From an uncultured Prevotella sp. (GTDB lineage: Bacteria; Bacteroidota; Bacteroidia; Bacteroidales; Bacteroidaceae), in the NCBI GenBank assembly GCA_900547005.1, contig URER01000002.1, forward strand, positions 1 to 64,000: a stretch of DNA of 64,000 bases, in the 5' to 3' direction. This document shows positions 35,238-42,854 of this stretch, piece after piece. The position numbers were made by a program, and so were the translations under genes. The notes under the pieces were generated by a model, which made no database searches, was not told the DNA's origin, and was given only the letters and a program-made list of their open reading frames with translations. How positions within the stretch are numbered: the first letter of the stretch is position 1; the number at the start of each line of letters is the position of its first letter.

Positions 35238-35267
35238 GTTGTAATTAAAAAAATAATATTACTTTTG
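35238..35267 (+). promoter_or_regulatory. Promoter of the rseC-rnf operon
   Basis: GTTG (35238-35241) stands 18 bp before TACTTTTG (35260-35267), which fits the -7 consensus. The operon starts 41 bp downstream at 35308. Confidence 0.6.
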
Positions 35268-35307
35268 CAATTGCTAAGTAGAGATGGCAAAAACATAGAA
35301 AAACAAC

Positions 35308-35736
35308 ATGAACAATAGCATAAGACATTCAGGTGTAGTGGAATCCGCGGTAGATGGATGCGTCAGAGTGCGCATTGTTCAGACCTCGGCTTGTGCATCT
35401 TGTAAGATTGCGTCCCATTGCAATGCCTCTGAACAAAAAGAAAAGGTTATAGATGTCTTTGATTCTCAAGCCTCCGAGGTATATAAGAGAGGTGATAATG
35501 TTGTGGTTATGATTTCTCAACGTGTCGGTATGAATGCCGTGCTGGTGGGATTCGTATTACCATTTCTTGTATTGGTATTGGCATTGTTTATAACATTGAA
35601 TATTACTGGTAAGGAATCTCTTGCAGCCTTGATTAGTCTTTGTGCCTTGTTGCCATACTATCTTTGTGTGTATTTCTGTCGGGGCAGATTGCGTAAAAAA
35701 CTTTCGTTTACTATCGAAAATAATCAAATAATATAA
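35308..35736 (+). CDS. rseC: RseC/MucC-family membrane protein
   Basis: 142 aa. An N-terminal domain with three clustered Cys (ACASCKIASHC, residues about 25-35) precedes two membrane helices (AVLVGFVLPFLVLVLALFI and AALISLCALLPYYLCVYFC). In E. coli RseC works with the Rsx (Rnf) complex to reduce SoxR, and in Bacteroidetes it regularly leads the rnf operon. Position 30 bp before rnfB supports a redox role with Rnf; SoxR is not expected in this phylum, so the partner is open. Confidence 0.92.
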   Translation: MNNSIRHSGVVESAVDGCVRVRIVQTSACASCKIASHCNASEQKEKVIDVFDSQASEVYKRGDNVVVMISQRVGMNAVLVGFVLPFLVLVLALFITLNITGKESLAALISLCALLPYYLCVYFCRGRLRKKLSFTIENNQII

Positions 35737-35766
35737 TTCACTAAAACAAACAAATAATTAATTATT

Positions 35767-36663
35767 ATGGATTTTATGATTTGGGCAGTAATTGTACTTG
35801 GTGCCATTGCGTTAGTCGCTTCAGTGGTGTTATATGTATGTGCCAAGAAATTTGCTGTAGAAGAAGATCCTCGAATAGGACAAGTGCTTGAAGCGTTGCC
35901 TGGTGCAAACTGTGGAGGTTGTGGCTTCCCAGGATGTTCCGGTATGGCCGATGCGCTGGTGAAAGCCTGCGATGCCGGTTCTCTTGAGGGCTTGCTTTGT
36001 CCGGTAGGAGGACAGCAAGTGATGAGTGAAGTTGCCGACTTGTTGGGTATGGCAGTTGCCAATACCGACCCGAAAGTGGCAGTAGTACGTTGTAATGGCA
36101 CATGCGAACATCGTCCGCGTATAGCAGAATATAGCGGATTGCGTACTTGCTTTGCAATGAATTCCACAGGTGCTGGTGAGACCGGATGTGGTTTCGGCTG
36201 TCTTGGGTGTGGCGACTGTGTGGCTGCTTGCCAGTTTGATGCTATACACATGAATCCGGAAACAGGCTTGCCGGAAGTGGACGAGGAGAAGTGTGTGGCT
36301 TGTGGCGCTTGTGTTAAGGCTTGTCCGCGCCATATAATAGAGTTGAGAAAGAAAGGCGTGAAAGGCCGTCGTGTCTATGTGCAGTGTGTCAATAAGGACA
36401 AGGGTGCTGTGGCAAAGAAAGCTTGCGAGGTGGCTTGTATCGGATGCGGTAAGTGCCAGAAGGTTTGCCAGTTTGATGCAATAACCATAGAGAATAACGT
36501 AAGTTATATTGATTTCAATAAGTGTCGTCTGTGCCGTAAGTGCGTAGAGGAATGCCCGACAAATGCTATTGTCGCAGTTAACTTCCCACCGCGTAAGCCA
36601 AAAGTTGATACTCCTGCAGGTACAGAAAACTCAAATAACAAAGAAAAGGAGGCTGAAGCATGA
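35767..36663 (+). CDS. rnfB: Rnf complex subunit B, multi-ferredoxin form
   Basis: 298 aa. One N-terminal membrane helix, then the cluster motif CGGCGFPGCSGMADAL with a fourth Cys at LLC, then four ferredoxin motifs: CGFGCLGCGDCVAAC, CVACGACVKAC, CIGCGKCQKVC and CRLCRKCVEEC. E. coli RsxB, at about 190 aa, has only two ferredoxin clusters. RnfB receives electrons from reduced ferredoxin at the cytoplasmic face. Its stop overlaps the rnfC start by 4 bp (ATGA). Confidence 0.97.
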   Translation: MDFMIWAVIVLGAIALVASVVLYVCAKKFAVEEDPRIGQVLEALPGANCGGCGFPGCSGMADALVKACDAGSLEGLLCPVGGQQVMSEVADLLGMAVANTDPKVAVVRCNGTCEHRPRIAEYSGLRTCFAMNSTGAGETGCGFGCLGCGDCVAACQFDAIHMNPETGLPEVDEEKCVACGACVKACPRHIIELRKKGVKGRRVYVQCVNKDKGAVAKKACEVACIGCGKCQKVCQFDAITIENNVSYIDFNKCRLCRKCVEECPTNAIVAVNFPPRKPKVDTPAGTENSNNKEKEAEA

Positions 36664-38018
36664 AACTTAGAACTTTCAGAATAGGAGGCGTACATCCTGA
36701 AGAAAATAAGATAACGGCCGAGACTGTAACAAAGGTCGCAGAACTTCCTAAGCAGGCGATATTCCCGTTAAGCCAGCACATTGGCGCTCCGGCCAACCCT
36801 GTTGTTGCCAAAGGAGATAAGGTGAAGGTCGGTACGCTCATTGCAGAGGCCGGAGGCTTTGTCAGTGCTCCTATATATAGCTCTGTATCGGGAACGGTGT
36901 TCAAGATTGATTCCGTTATTGATGCTACCGGTTATCGCAAGCCGGCGATAATTATCAATGTGGAAGGCGATGAATGGGAAGAAAGTATCGACCGTTCTGA
37001 TAAACTGGAAACTTATGAGGCTCATCCGGAACTTACTCCTGAGGAAATTGTAGAGCGTATAAAAGTTGCTGGTGTTACCGGTATGGGTGGCGCGGGTTTC
37101 CCAACATTTATTAAATTATGTCCTCCGCCAACAGCAAAGGCTGAATGCGTGATAATTAATGGCGTGGAATGTGAGCCTTATATCACTTCAGACTATCGTC
37201 TGATGATGGAACACGCTGATGAGATACTTGTCGGCTTGAAGTTGCTGATGAAAGCTGCTAAGGTTGATAAAGGCTATATCGGTATCGAGGATAACAAGCC
37301 TGCTGCGATAGAACTTCTTGAGCAGAAGACAGCAGATATGCCGAATATCGAGATAGTTCCGTTGGCAAAGAAATATCCGCAAGGTGGTGAGAAGCAGCTC
37401 GTAGATGCAGTAATACGTCGTCAGGTGCCTGCACCTCCGGCAATACCGGTTAATGTCGGTGCTATAGTTCAGAATGTAGGTACAGCTTTCGCCGTTTATG
37501 AAGCGGTAATGAAGCGTAAACCTCTTTTTGAACGCTATACTACAGTAACGGGTAAACTCGTAAAGAATCCGGGCAACTTCCTCGTTCGTATGGGAACAAC
37601 ATTCGGTCAAATGATTGATGCGTGTGGCGGTATCCCTGAAGGCGATAATAAAGTACTTGCCGGCGGTCCAATGATGGGTAAGTCGGTATCTTCCCTTGAT
37701 GTTCCTGTTTGCAAAGGAACAAACTCGATAACTGTTATCTCAGGCGATGAAGCTCGTCGCAAGGAAGCACAACCCTGTATTCGCTGTGCTAAGTGTGTAA
37801 GTGCGTGTCCTATGGGACTTGAGCCATATTTGCTTGCAACAGCTTCGGCAATGCACGATTGGGAACGTGTTGAGAATGAGGGCATTGTATCTTGTATCTC
37901 ATGTGGTTCTTGCCAGTTTACCTGTCCTTCGCATCGTCCAATCCTCGACAATATCCTGTTAGGAAAGGGAGCCGTCATGGGTATAATTAAGGCTCGTGCC
38001 GCAGCAAATAAGAAATAA
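36660..38018 (+). CDS. rnfC: Rnf complex subunit C
   Basis: 452 aa peripheral NADH-handling subunit with FMN and Fe-S sites. The NADH/FMN domain includes GVTGMGGAGFPTFIKLCPP and IINGVECEPYITSDYRLM. Two four-Cys clusters lie near the C-terminus, CIRCAKCVSACP and CISCGSCQFTCP. It lacks the long alanine-rich tail of enterobacterial RsxC. Translationally coupled to rnfB. Confidence 0.97.
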   Translation: MKLRTFRIGGVHPEENKITAETVTKVAELPKQAIFPLSQHIGAPANPVVAKGDKVKVGTLIAEAGGFVSAPIYSSVSGTVFKIDSVIDATGYRKPAIIINVEGDEWEESIDRSDKLETYEAHPELTPEEIVERIKVAGVTGMGGAGFPTFIKLCPPPTAKAECVIINGVECEPYITSDYRLMMEHADEILVGLKLLMKAAKVDKGYIGIEDNKPAAIELLEQKTADMPNIEIVPLAKKYPQGGEKQLVDAVIRRQVPAPPAIPVNVGAIVQNVGTAFAVYEAVMKRKPLFERYTTVTGKLVKNPGNFLVRMGTTFGQMIDACGGIPEGDNKVLAGGPMMGKSVSSLDVPVCKGTNSITVISGDEARRKEAQPCIRCAKCVSACPMGLEPYLLATASAMHDWERVENEGIVSCISCGSCQFTCPSHRPILDNILLGKGAVMGIIKARAAANKK

Positions 38019-38061
38019 GAAGAGAAATAGAGTAGAATCTTCAAATTAGAATTAAACAAAA

Positions 38062-39063
38062 ATGGGAAAATTAATAGTATCACTTTCGCCACATGCGCAT
38101 GGTACAGACTCCGTTGAGAAGAATATGTACGGTGTGGTTATAGCACTTCTTCCTGCTTTGCTCGTGTCTTTTTATTATTTCGGACTCGGCTCAGCGGTTA
38201 TTTGCCTTACCAGTGTGGCAGCCTGCTTATTCTTTGAGTGGGCAATATCAAAATATATTCTCAATCGCCAACCTTCACTAACAGATGGTTCCGCTATTGT
38301 TACTGGCTTGTTGCTTGGTATGAATCTTCCGTCCAATCTTCCGGTTTGGATTATCATTATCGGTGCTCTTGTTGCTATTGGAATCGGTAAGATGACGTTT
38401 GGTGGTCTTGGTTGCAATCCTTTCAATCCGGCACTTGTCGGCCGTTGCTTCCTCCTTGTAAGTTTTCCTGCGCAGATGACTTCATGGCCTGTTGCCGGAC
38501 AGCTCGCAAGTTATGCTGATGCAACCACAGGAGCGACTCCGCTTGCTGTGATGAAAGATGCTATAAAGACCGGCGACGCAAGTGTGCTCGACAAGTTGCC
38601 AAGTTCAATAGATCTGTTGCTGGGTAATCCGGGCAACGCCTTTGGTGCCGGAACAATCGGAGAGGTATGCGCTTTGGCACTGCTCCTCGGTCTTGCATAT
38701 ATGCTTTGGAGGAAGATTATCACGTGGCATATACCTGTCGCTATACTTGGAACAGTATTCGTATTCAGTGGAATAATGAATCTTTGCAATCCAGTATATG
38801 CTAATCCTGTTCTGGAAATCCTCAGTGGCGGTCTGATGCTTGGTGCTATATTCATGGCTACAGATTACGTTACATCCCCGATGACAGCCAAAGGGCAGCT
38901 TATCTACGGCGTAGCAATCGGTCTTTTGACCATTGTTATTCGTAATTGGGGTAGCTATCCTGAGGGAATGTCATTCGCCATTCTTATAATGAATGCGTTC
39001 ACACCTCTTATTAACACTTATGTGAAACCAAAACGTTTCGGTGAAGTGCCGGCAAAAAAGTAA
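38062..39063 (+). CDS. rnfD: Rnf complex subunit D
   Basis: 333-aa membrane subunit with about nine helices. The FMN-attachment threonine lies in the TTGATPLAV segment near residues 156-164, matching the SGAT-type motif of RnfD/NqrB. NPALVGRCFLL and YVTSPMTAKGQLIYG are further family landmarks. Part of the ion-moving core; 43 bp after rnfC and 13 bp before rnfG. Confidence 0.97.
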   Translation: MGKLIVSLSPHAHGTDSVEKNMYGVVIALLPALLVSFYYFGLGSAVICLTSVAACLFFEWAISKYILNRQPSLTDGSAIVTGLLLGMNLPSNLPVWIIIIGALVAIGIGKMTFGGLGCNPFNPALVGRCFLLVSFPAQMTSWPVAGQLASYADATTGATPLAVMKDAIKTGDASVLDKLPSSIDLLLGNPGNAFGAGTIGEVCALALLLGLAYMLWRKIITWHIPVAILGTVFVFSGIMNLCNPVYANPVLEILSGGLMLGAIFMATDYVTSPMTAKGQLIYGVAIGLLTIVIRNWGSYPEGMSFAILIMNAFTPLINTYVKPKRFGEVPAKK

Positions 39064-39076
39064 TGGAGGATAAGAA

Positions 39077-39706
39077 ATGGAAAAACTGAAATCATCAATT
39101 ACAAATATGGTGCTCGTACTTGTTGGCGTAGCTGTCATCACCGGTAGCATTCTTGCCTATGTTAATCATGTAACAACCGGTCCTATAAACGAGCAAAAAG
39201 AAAAGACACTTGCCGATGGTATCAAATCCGTAATGGGAGGCGGCGACCTTGTTGTCAGCAAGACAGATTCTGTGAAGCAGACGGATAAGAACGGCAAAGA
39301 AATAGCTTTTGTCGTTTATCAGACAGAAGATGCAAAAGGCAATTATCTTGGCGCGGCAGTCGAGAGTACGACAGGAGGTTTCGGAGGTAATCTGAAAGTT
39401 CTTGTAGGGTTCACTCCTGAAGGAAACATCCTCGGCTATACTATCCTTGAACACGCAGAGACGCCGGGACTTGGAGCAAAAGCAGATAAGTGGTTCCAAA
39501 AAGACGGCAAGGGCAATGTTATTGGTAAGAATCCAGAGAAACCGCTCATCGTATCTAAGGACGGTGGAGATATCGATGCCATAACAGCGTCAACCATCAC
39601 CAGTCGAGCATTCCTGCTTGCTGTTAATCAGGCCTATATAGCTTATAAGTCAAAGTCGGCAACGGATGCGGCAACAGGAGCAACCAAGCAGCAGCCTGCT
39701 AAATAG
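39077..39706 (+). CDS. rnfG: Rnf complex subunit G
   Basis: 209 aa. One N-terminal membrane helix with a soluble FMN domain outside the membrane. The covalent FMN threonine is in DAITASTITSRA near residue 170, and LEHAETPGLGAKA is the conserved segment before it. The C-terminus is an Ala/Gln/Lys-rich tail. Operon position follows rnfD as in the usual BCDGEA order. Confidence 0.96.
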   Translation: MEKLKSSITNMVLVLVGVAVITGSILAYVNHVTTGPINEQKEKTLADGIKSVMGGGDLVVSKTDSVKQTDKNGKEIAFVVYQTEDAKGNYLGAAVESTTGGFGGNLKVLVGFTPEGNILGYTILEHAETPGLGAKADKWFQKDGKGNVIGKNPEKPLIVSKDGGDIDAITASTITSRAFLLAVNQAYIAYKSKSATDAATGATKQQPAK

Positions 39707-39742
39707 AATAAGATAATCATCAAATCATAAATTGAAGACAAT

Positions 39743-40324
39743 ATGAATTATATAAAAATATTGCTTAATGGCGTAATAAAGGAAAACCCTACATTCGTCC
39801 TTATGCTTGGAATGTGTCCGACACTCGCGACAACGACAAGTGCCATCAATGGTATGTCTATGGGATTGGCTACCATGTTCGTGCTTATCTGTTCTAATCT
39901 TGTAATATCACTTATCAAGAAACTGACTCCTGATATGGTACGCATACCGGTCTTTGTTGTTGTCATAGCTTCATTCGTGACAATACTTCAAATGGTTATG
40001 CAGGCATTTGTACCGGGAATCTATGCAACGCTTGGATTGTTTATCCCGCTTATCGTTGTGAACTGTATCATTCTTGGTCGTGCTGAGGCTTTTGCTTGTA
40101 AGAATGGACCAATAGAAAGTATCTTTGACGGTATTGGTATTGGCTTAGGTTTCACAATCGGTCTTACGGCACTTGGTGTCGTGCGTGAGATACTCGGAGC
40201 CGGTTCCGTATTCGGAATCACACTTCTGCCGGAATCCCTCAATATGTTACTCTTTGTACTTCCTCCGGGAGCATTCATTACACTTGGCTTCCTTGTAGCC
40301 ATTGTGAATAAGTTAAGGGCATAG
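39743..40324 (+). CDS. rnfE: Rnf complex subunit E
   Basis: 193-aa integral membrane subunit with six helices, paralogous to RnfA. FVLMLGMCPTLATTTSAING carries the conserved Cys that, with its RnfA partner, holds the intramembrane Fe-S centre, and NCIILGRAEAFA is the second Cys-bearing segment. 36 bp after rnfG. Confidence 0.96.
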   Translation: MNYIKILLNGVIKENPTFVLMLGMCPTLATTTSAINGMSMGLATMFVLICSNLVISLIKKLTPDMVRIPVFVVVIASFVTILQMVMQAFVPGIYATLGLFIPLIVVNCIILGRAEAFACKNGPIESIFDGIGIGLGFTIGLTALGVVREILGAGSVFGITLLPESLNMLLFVLPPGAFITLGFLVAIVNKLRA

Positions 40325-40365
40325 GCTCATGTAATAATAAAGTATAATAATCAACTTGATAATTT

Positions 40366-40968
40366 ATGGAATATATACTTATATTTATATCGGCAATCTT
40401 CGTCAACAACATCGTGTTGTCGCAGTTTCTCGGAATATGTCCGTTCCTCGGAGTGTCGCAGAAAGTAAATACCTCTTTAGGAATGTCGGCGGCAGTTGCA
40501 TTCGTTATGACGCTTGCAACCATTGTAACATACATCGTACAGATGAATGTTCTTAATCCTTTCGGATTGCAATATCTTCAGACAATAGTCTTTATCCTTG
40601 TTATTGCGGCACTTGTGCAGATGGTGGAGATTATCTTGAAGAAAGTTTCCCCCGCTTTATATCAGGCTCTTGGAATCTTCCTTCCGCTTATTACAACAAA
40701 CTGTGCGGTGCTTGGTGTGGCTATTCTTGTTATCCAGAAAGATTTTACATTGATGAAGAGCGTTGTCTATGCCTTCTCAACTGCAATCGGATTTGGATTG
40801 GCATTGGTCGTGTTCGCCGGAATACGCGAGCAACTGGCTATGGTAAAGATTCCTAAAGGAATGCAGGGAATGAGCATCGTGTTGGTAACGGCCGGACTGC
40901 TTGCACTCTCTTTTATGGGATTCAGTGGCCTTGAAGGAGGATTAAGCCAACTTTTCGGATTGGATTAG
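40366..40968 (+). CDS. rnfA: Rnf complex subunit A
   Basis: 200-aa integral membrane subunit with six helices, mirror-related to RnfE: NNIVLSQFLGICPFLGVS and TNCAVLGVAILV are the two Cys segments. Last gene of rseC-rnfBCDGEA. The full set indicates a complete ferredoxin:NAD+ oxidoreductase that moves Na+ or H+; the ion cannot be read directly. Followed by a long hairpin terminator. Confidence 0.97.
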   Translation: MEYILIFISAIFVNNIVLSQFLGICPFLGVSQKVNTSLGMSAAVAFVMTLATIVTYIVQMNVLNPFGLQYLQTIVFILVIAALVQMVEIILKKVSPALYQALGIFLPLITTNCAVLGVAILVIQKDFTLMKSVVYAFSTAIGFGLALVVFAGIREQLAMVKIPKGMQGMSIVLVTAGLLALSFMGFSGLEGGLSQLFGLD

Positions 40969-40974
40969 TCAGTT

Positions 40975-41066
40975 AAGTACAAAATACATTGAACACGGAA
41001 AATCTATTATAGATACACAACAATATCCGAATATTTCCGTTTGTTCAATGTATTTTGTGCTTTTGC
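40975..41066 (+). terminator. Long hairpin terminator of the rnf operon
   Basis: A 21-nt arm at 40975-40995 pairs with 41042-41062 with one G.U wobble, and an inner CGGAAA/TTTCCG pair (40996-41001, 41034-41039) extends it; TTTT follows. It overlaps an out-of-place open start at 41041, which is why galE is placed at 41092. Confidence 0.8.
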
Positions 41067-41091
41067 ATATAAACTTAATATCAACACTAAT

Positions 41092-42129
41092 ATGAAGCAA
41101 ACAATTTTAGTAACAGGAGGAACCGGCTTTATCGGTTCACACACAACCGTAGAACTTCAGCAGGCTGGATATGAGGTGGTTATCGTTGATAACCTTTCCA
41201 ATTCTAAAATCGAAGTACTTGATGGTATTGAGAAGATTACAGGCGTTCGTCCTGCGTTTGAGAATGTAGACCTTCGCGATTTAGAAGCCACAGAAGCGGT
41301 TTTTCGTAAGTATCCGAAAATAGAAGGTATTATCCATTTCGCCGCATCAAAGGCTGTGGGCGAGAGCGTAGAGAAACCTCTTCTTTATTATCGCAATAAT
41401 ATCGTTTCACTTGTAAACCTCTTGGAATTGATGCCTAAGTACAATGTGAAGGGAATTATATTCTCGTCAAGTTGCACTGTTTATGGACAGCCAACACCGG
41501 AGAATCTGCCTGTTACAGAAAAAGCCCCGATACAGAAAGCACTCAGCCCATACGGAAATACCAAGCAGATTAACGAAGAGATAATCAGCGATTACATTCA
41601 TAGTGGTGCTAACATCAAGTCTATTATATTGCGCTATTTTAACCCGATAGGAGCACATCCGTCAACTAATATCGGCGAATTGCCCAATGGCGTGCCGATG
41701 AATCTGATACCTTTCGTTACCCAAACTGCTATTGGCGTGCGCAAGGAACTCAAAATCTTTGGCAATGATTATAATACCCCGGATGGCACTTGCATCCGCG
41801 ACTACATTTATGTGGTGGATTTGGCAAAGGCTCATGTAGCAGCTATGGCTCGCGTATTGGATAAAGAAACAGAGCCGATAGAATATTTCAATATCGGTAC
41901 AGGCACAGGTGTGTCAACATTGGAAGTTGTTCAGGCCTTTGAGAAAGCCACAGGTGTGAAAGTAAATTGGAACTACGCTCCACGCCGTGAAGGTGATATT
42001 GAAAAAGTATGGGGAAATGTTGACCATGCCAATAAGGTACTTGGATGGCACGCAGACACTCCACTGGAAGATGTTTTGTTGTCTGCCTGGAAGTGGCAAT
42101 TAAAACTTCGTGAAGACGGAATAATGTAG
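41092..42129 (+). CDS. galE: UDP-glucose 4-epimerase
   Basis: 345 aa from the ATG at 41092. NAD-binding LVTGGTGFIGSHTTVEL at the start, the Ser segment FSSSCTVYG and the catalytic SPYGNTK (YxxxK), followed by RYFNPIGAHPS, CIRDYIYVVDLAKAH and NYAPRREGD are all standard for GalE. It interconverts UDP-glucose and UDP-galactose for surface polysaccharide or galactose use. An upstream in-frame start at 41041 lies inside the rnf terminator and is rejected. Confidence 0.95.
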   Translation: MKQTILVTGGTGFIGSHTTVELQQAGYEVVIVDNLSNSKIEVLDGIEKITGVRPAFENVDLRDLEATEAVFRKYPKIEGIIHFAASKAVGESVEKPLLYYRNNIVSLVNLLELMPKYNVKGIIFSSSCTVYGQPTPENLPVTEKAPIQKALSPYGNTKQINEEIISDYIHSGANIKSIILRYFNPIGAHPSTNIGELPNGVPMNLIPFVTQTAIGVRKELKIFGNDYNTPDGTCIRDYIYVVDLAKAHVAAMARVLDKETEPIEYFNIGTGTGVSTLEVVQAFEKATGVKVNWNYAPRREGDIEKVWGNVDHANKVLGWHADTPLEDVLLSAWKWQLKLREDGIM

Positions 42130-42296
42130 AAAATATCGTCTATGCCTTATTTTTATAAGCATAGATGTTTTGTGTTTGTGTTGTTGTTACCCTTCGATGA
42201 GAATCGGAGGGTAATTTTTTTGTTCCTTTTTTCTTTTTCTTTAGCCTTTATCGGAAGATGAAGGAAAGCGGAAAGGGTAGACTCACGCTTTATATT

Positions 42297-42437
42297 GGTG
42301 ACAGATGACAGATGCGACAGATGTTTTCTATAAAATACGCGAGAAAAATAAAAATAGTGTTCCTTAAAAGGAATGGGTATTTTTATTTATTGCAGAAATG
42401 TTATGCAAAACATCTGTCGCATCTGTCATCTGTCACC
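42297..42437. repeat. 141-bp palindromic element with 31-bp perfect arms
   Basis: Arms at 42297-42327 and 42407-42437 are exact complements over 31 bp. Each arm contains GACAGATG three times at about 10-bp spacing. The 79-bp centre is itself partly palindromic (AAATAAAAATA with TATTTTTATTT around TTCCTTAAAAGGAA), so the whole can fold as one long cruciform. It has the shape of a miniature inverted-repeat element, but no clear target-site duplication was found. A degenerate CATCTGTCGTTATCTG follows at about 42473. Confidence 0.8.
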
Positions 42438-42503
42438 ACTTCTGATTGATATAAGTGTTCCAGCGTCAGTCTCATCTGTCGTTATCTGCAATCGCCATGC
42501 TTC

Positions 42504-42613
42504 AAGTAGCCACTCAAGGCTGTTAAGGTAGCCACTCAAGGCCGTTAAGGTAGCCACTGAACACAGTTAAGGTAGCCACTGAACGCTGTCAAGGTAGCCA
42601 CTGAAGGATATTC
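42504..42613. repeat. 22-bp tandem repeat, five copies
   Basis: GTAGCCACT recurs at exact 22-bp steps (GTAGCC at 42506, 42528, 42550, 42572 and 42594). The first unit pairs internally (AGCC with GGCT); later units drift in the second half. It has the same 22-bp period as the array at 15-80, but a different sequence. Confidence 0.85.
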
Positions 42614-42854
42614 GGAGAATCTTAACAGTTTCCAGAGTTGCTTATGCTTATAACTTTCATCAATAATAAAATCCCTTAAAAACGCAATATTTTCGTTGTA
42701 AACGTTTTTTATGTGAGAAAAAAGTAGTAATTTTACACCTTGAAAAAATATGGCAAACGGCTTAGATGGAAAATAAATGCCGTTTTCGTTGATTTTCAGA
42801 TAAAAAGTAGTTGAATATAAAATATTAAGAAAACAAGAATAAAATAACTCAATA

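Larger units (their letters stand above)
42130..42854. other. 725-bp gene-free region between galE and gyrA
   Basis: No credible coding frame. It holds, in order, a short hairpin region near 42190 (ACCCTTCGATG / AATCGGAGGGT), the palindromic element at 42297-42437, the 22-bp tandem array at 42504-42613, and an A/T-rich gyrA leader with TAATTTTA near 42727 that could be a poor -7 box. Confidence 0.7.

Noticed and set aside
41041..41091. Upstream start for galE at 41041
   Set aside because: It would lie in the right arm of the rnf terminator; the family N-terminus matches the ATG at 41092.
42130..42854. CRISPR array between galE and gyrA
   Set aside because: The 22-bp units have no spacers between them and there are no cas genes; this is a plain tandem repeat.
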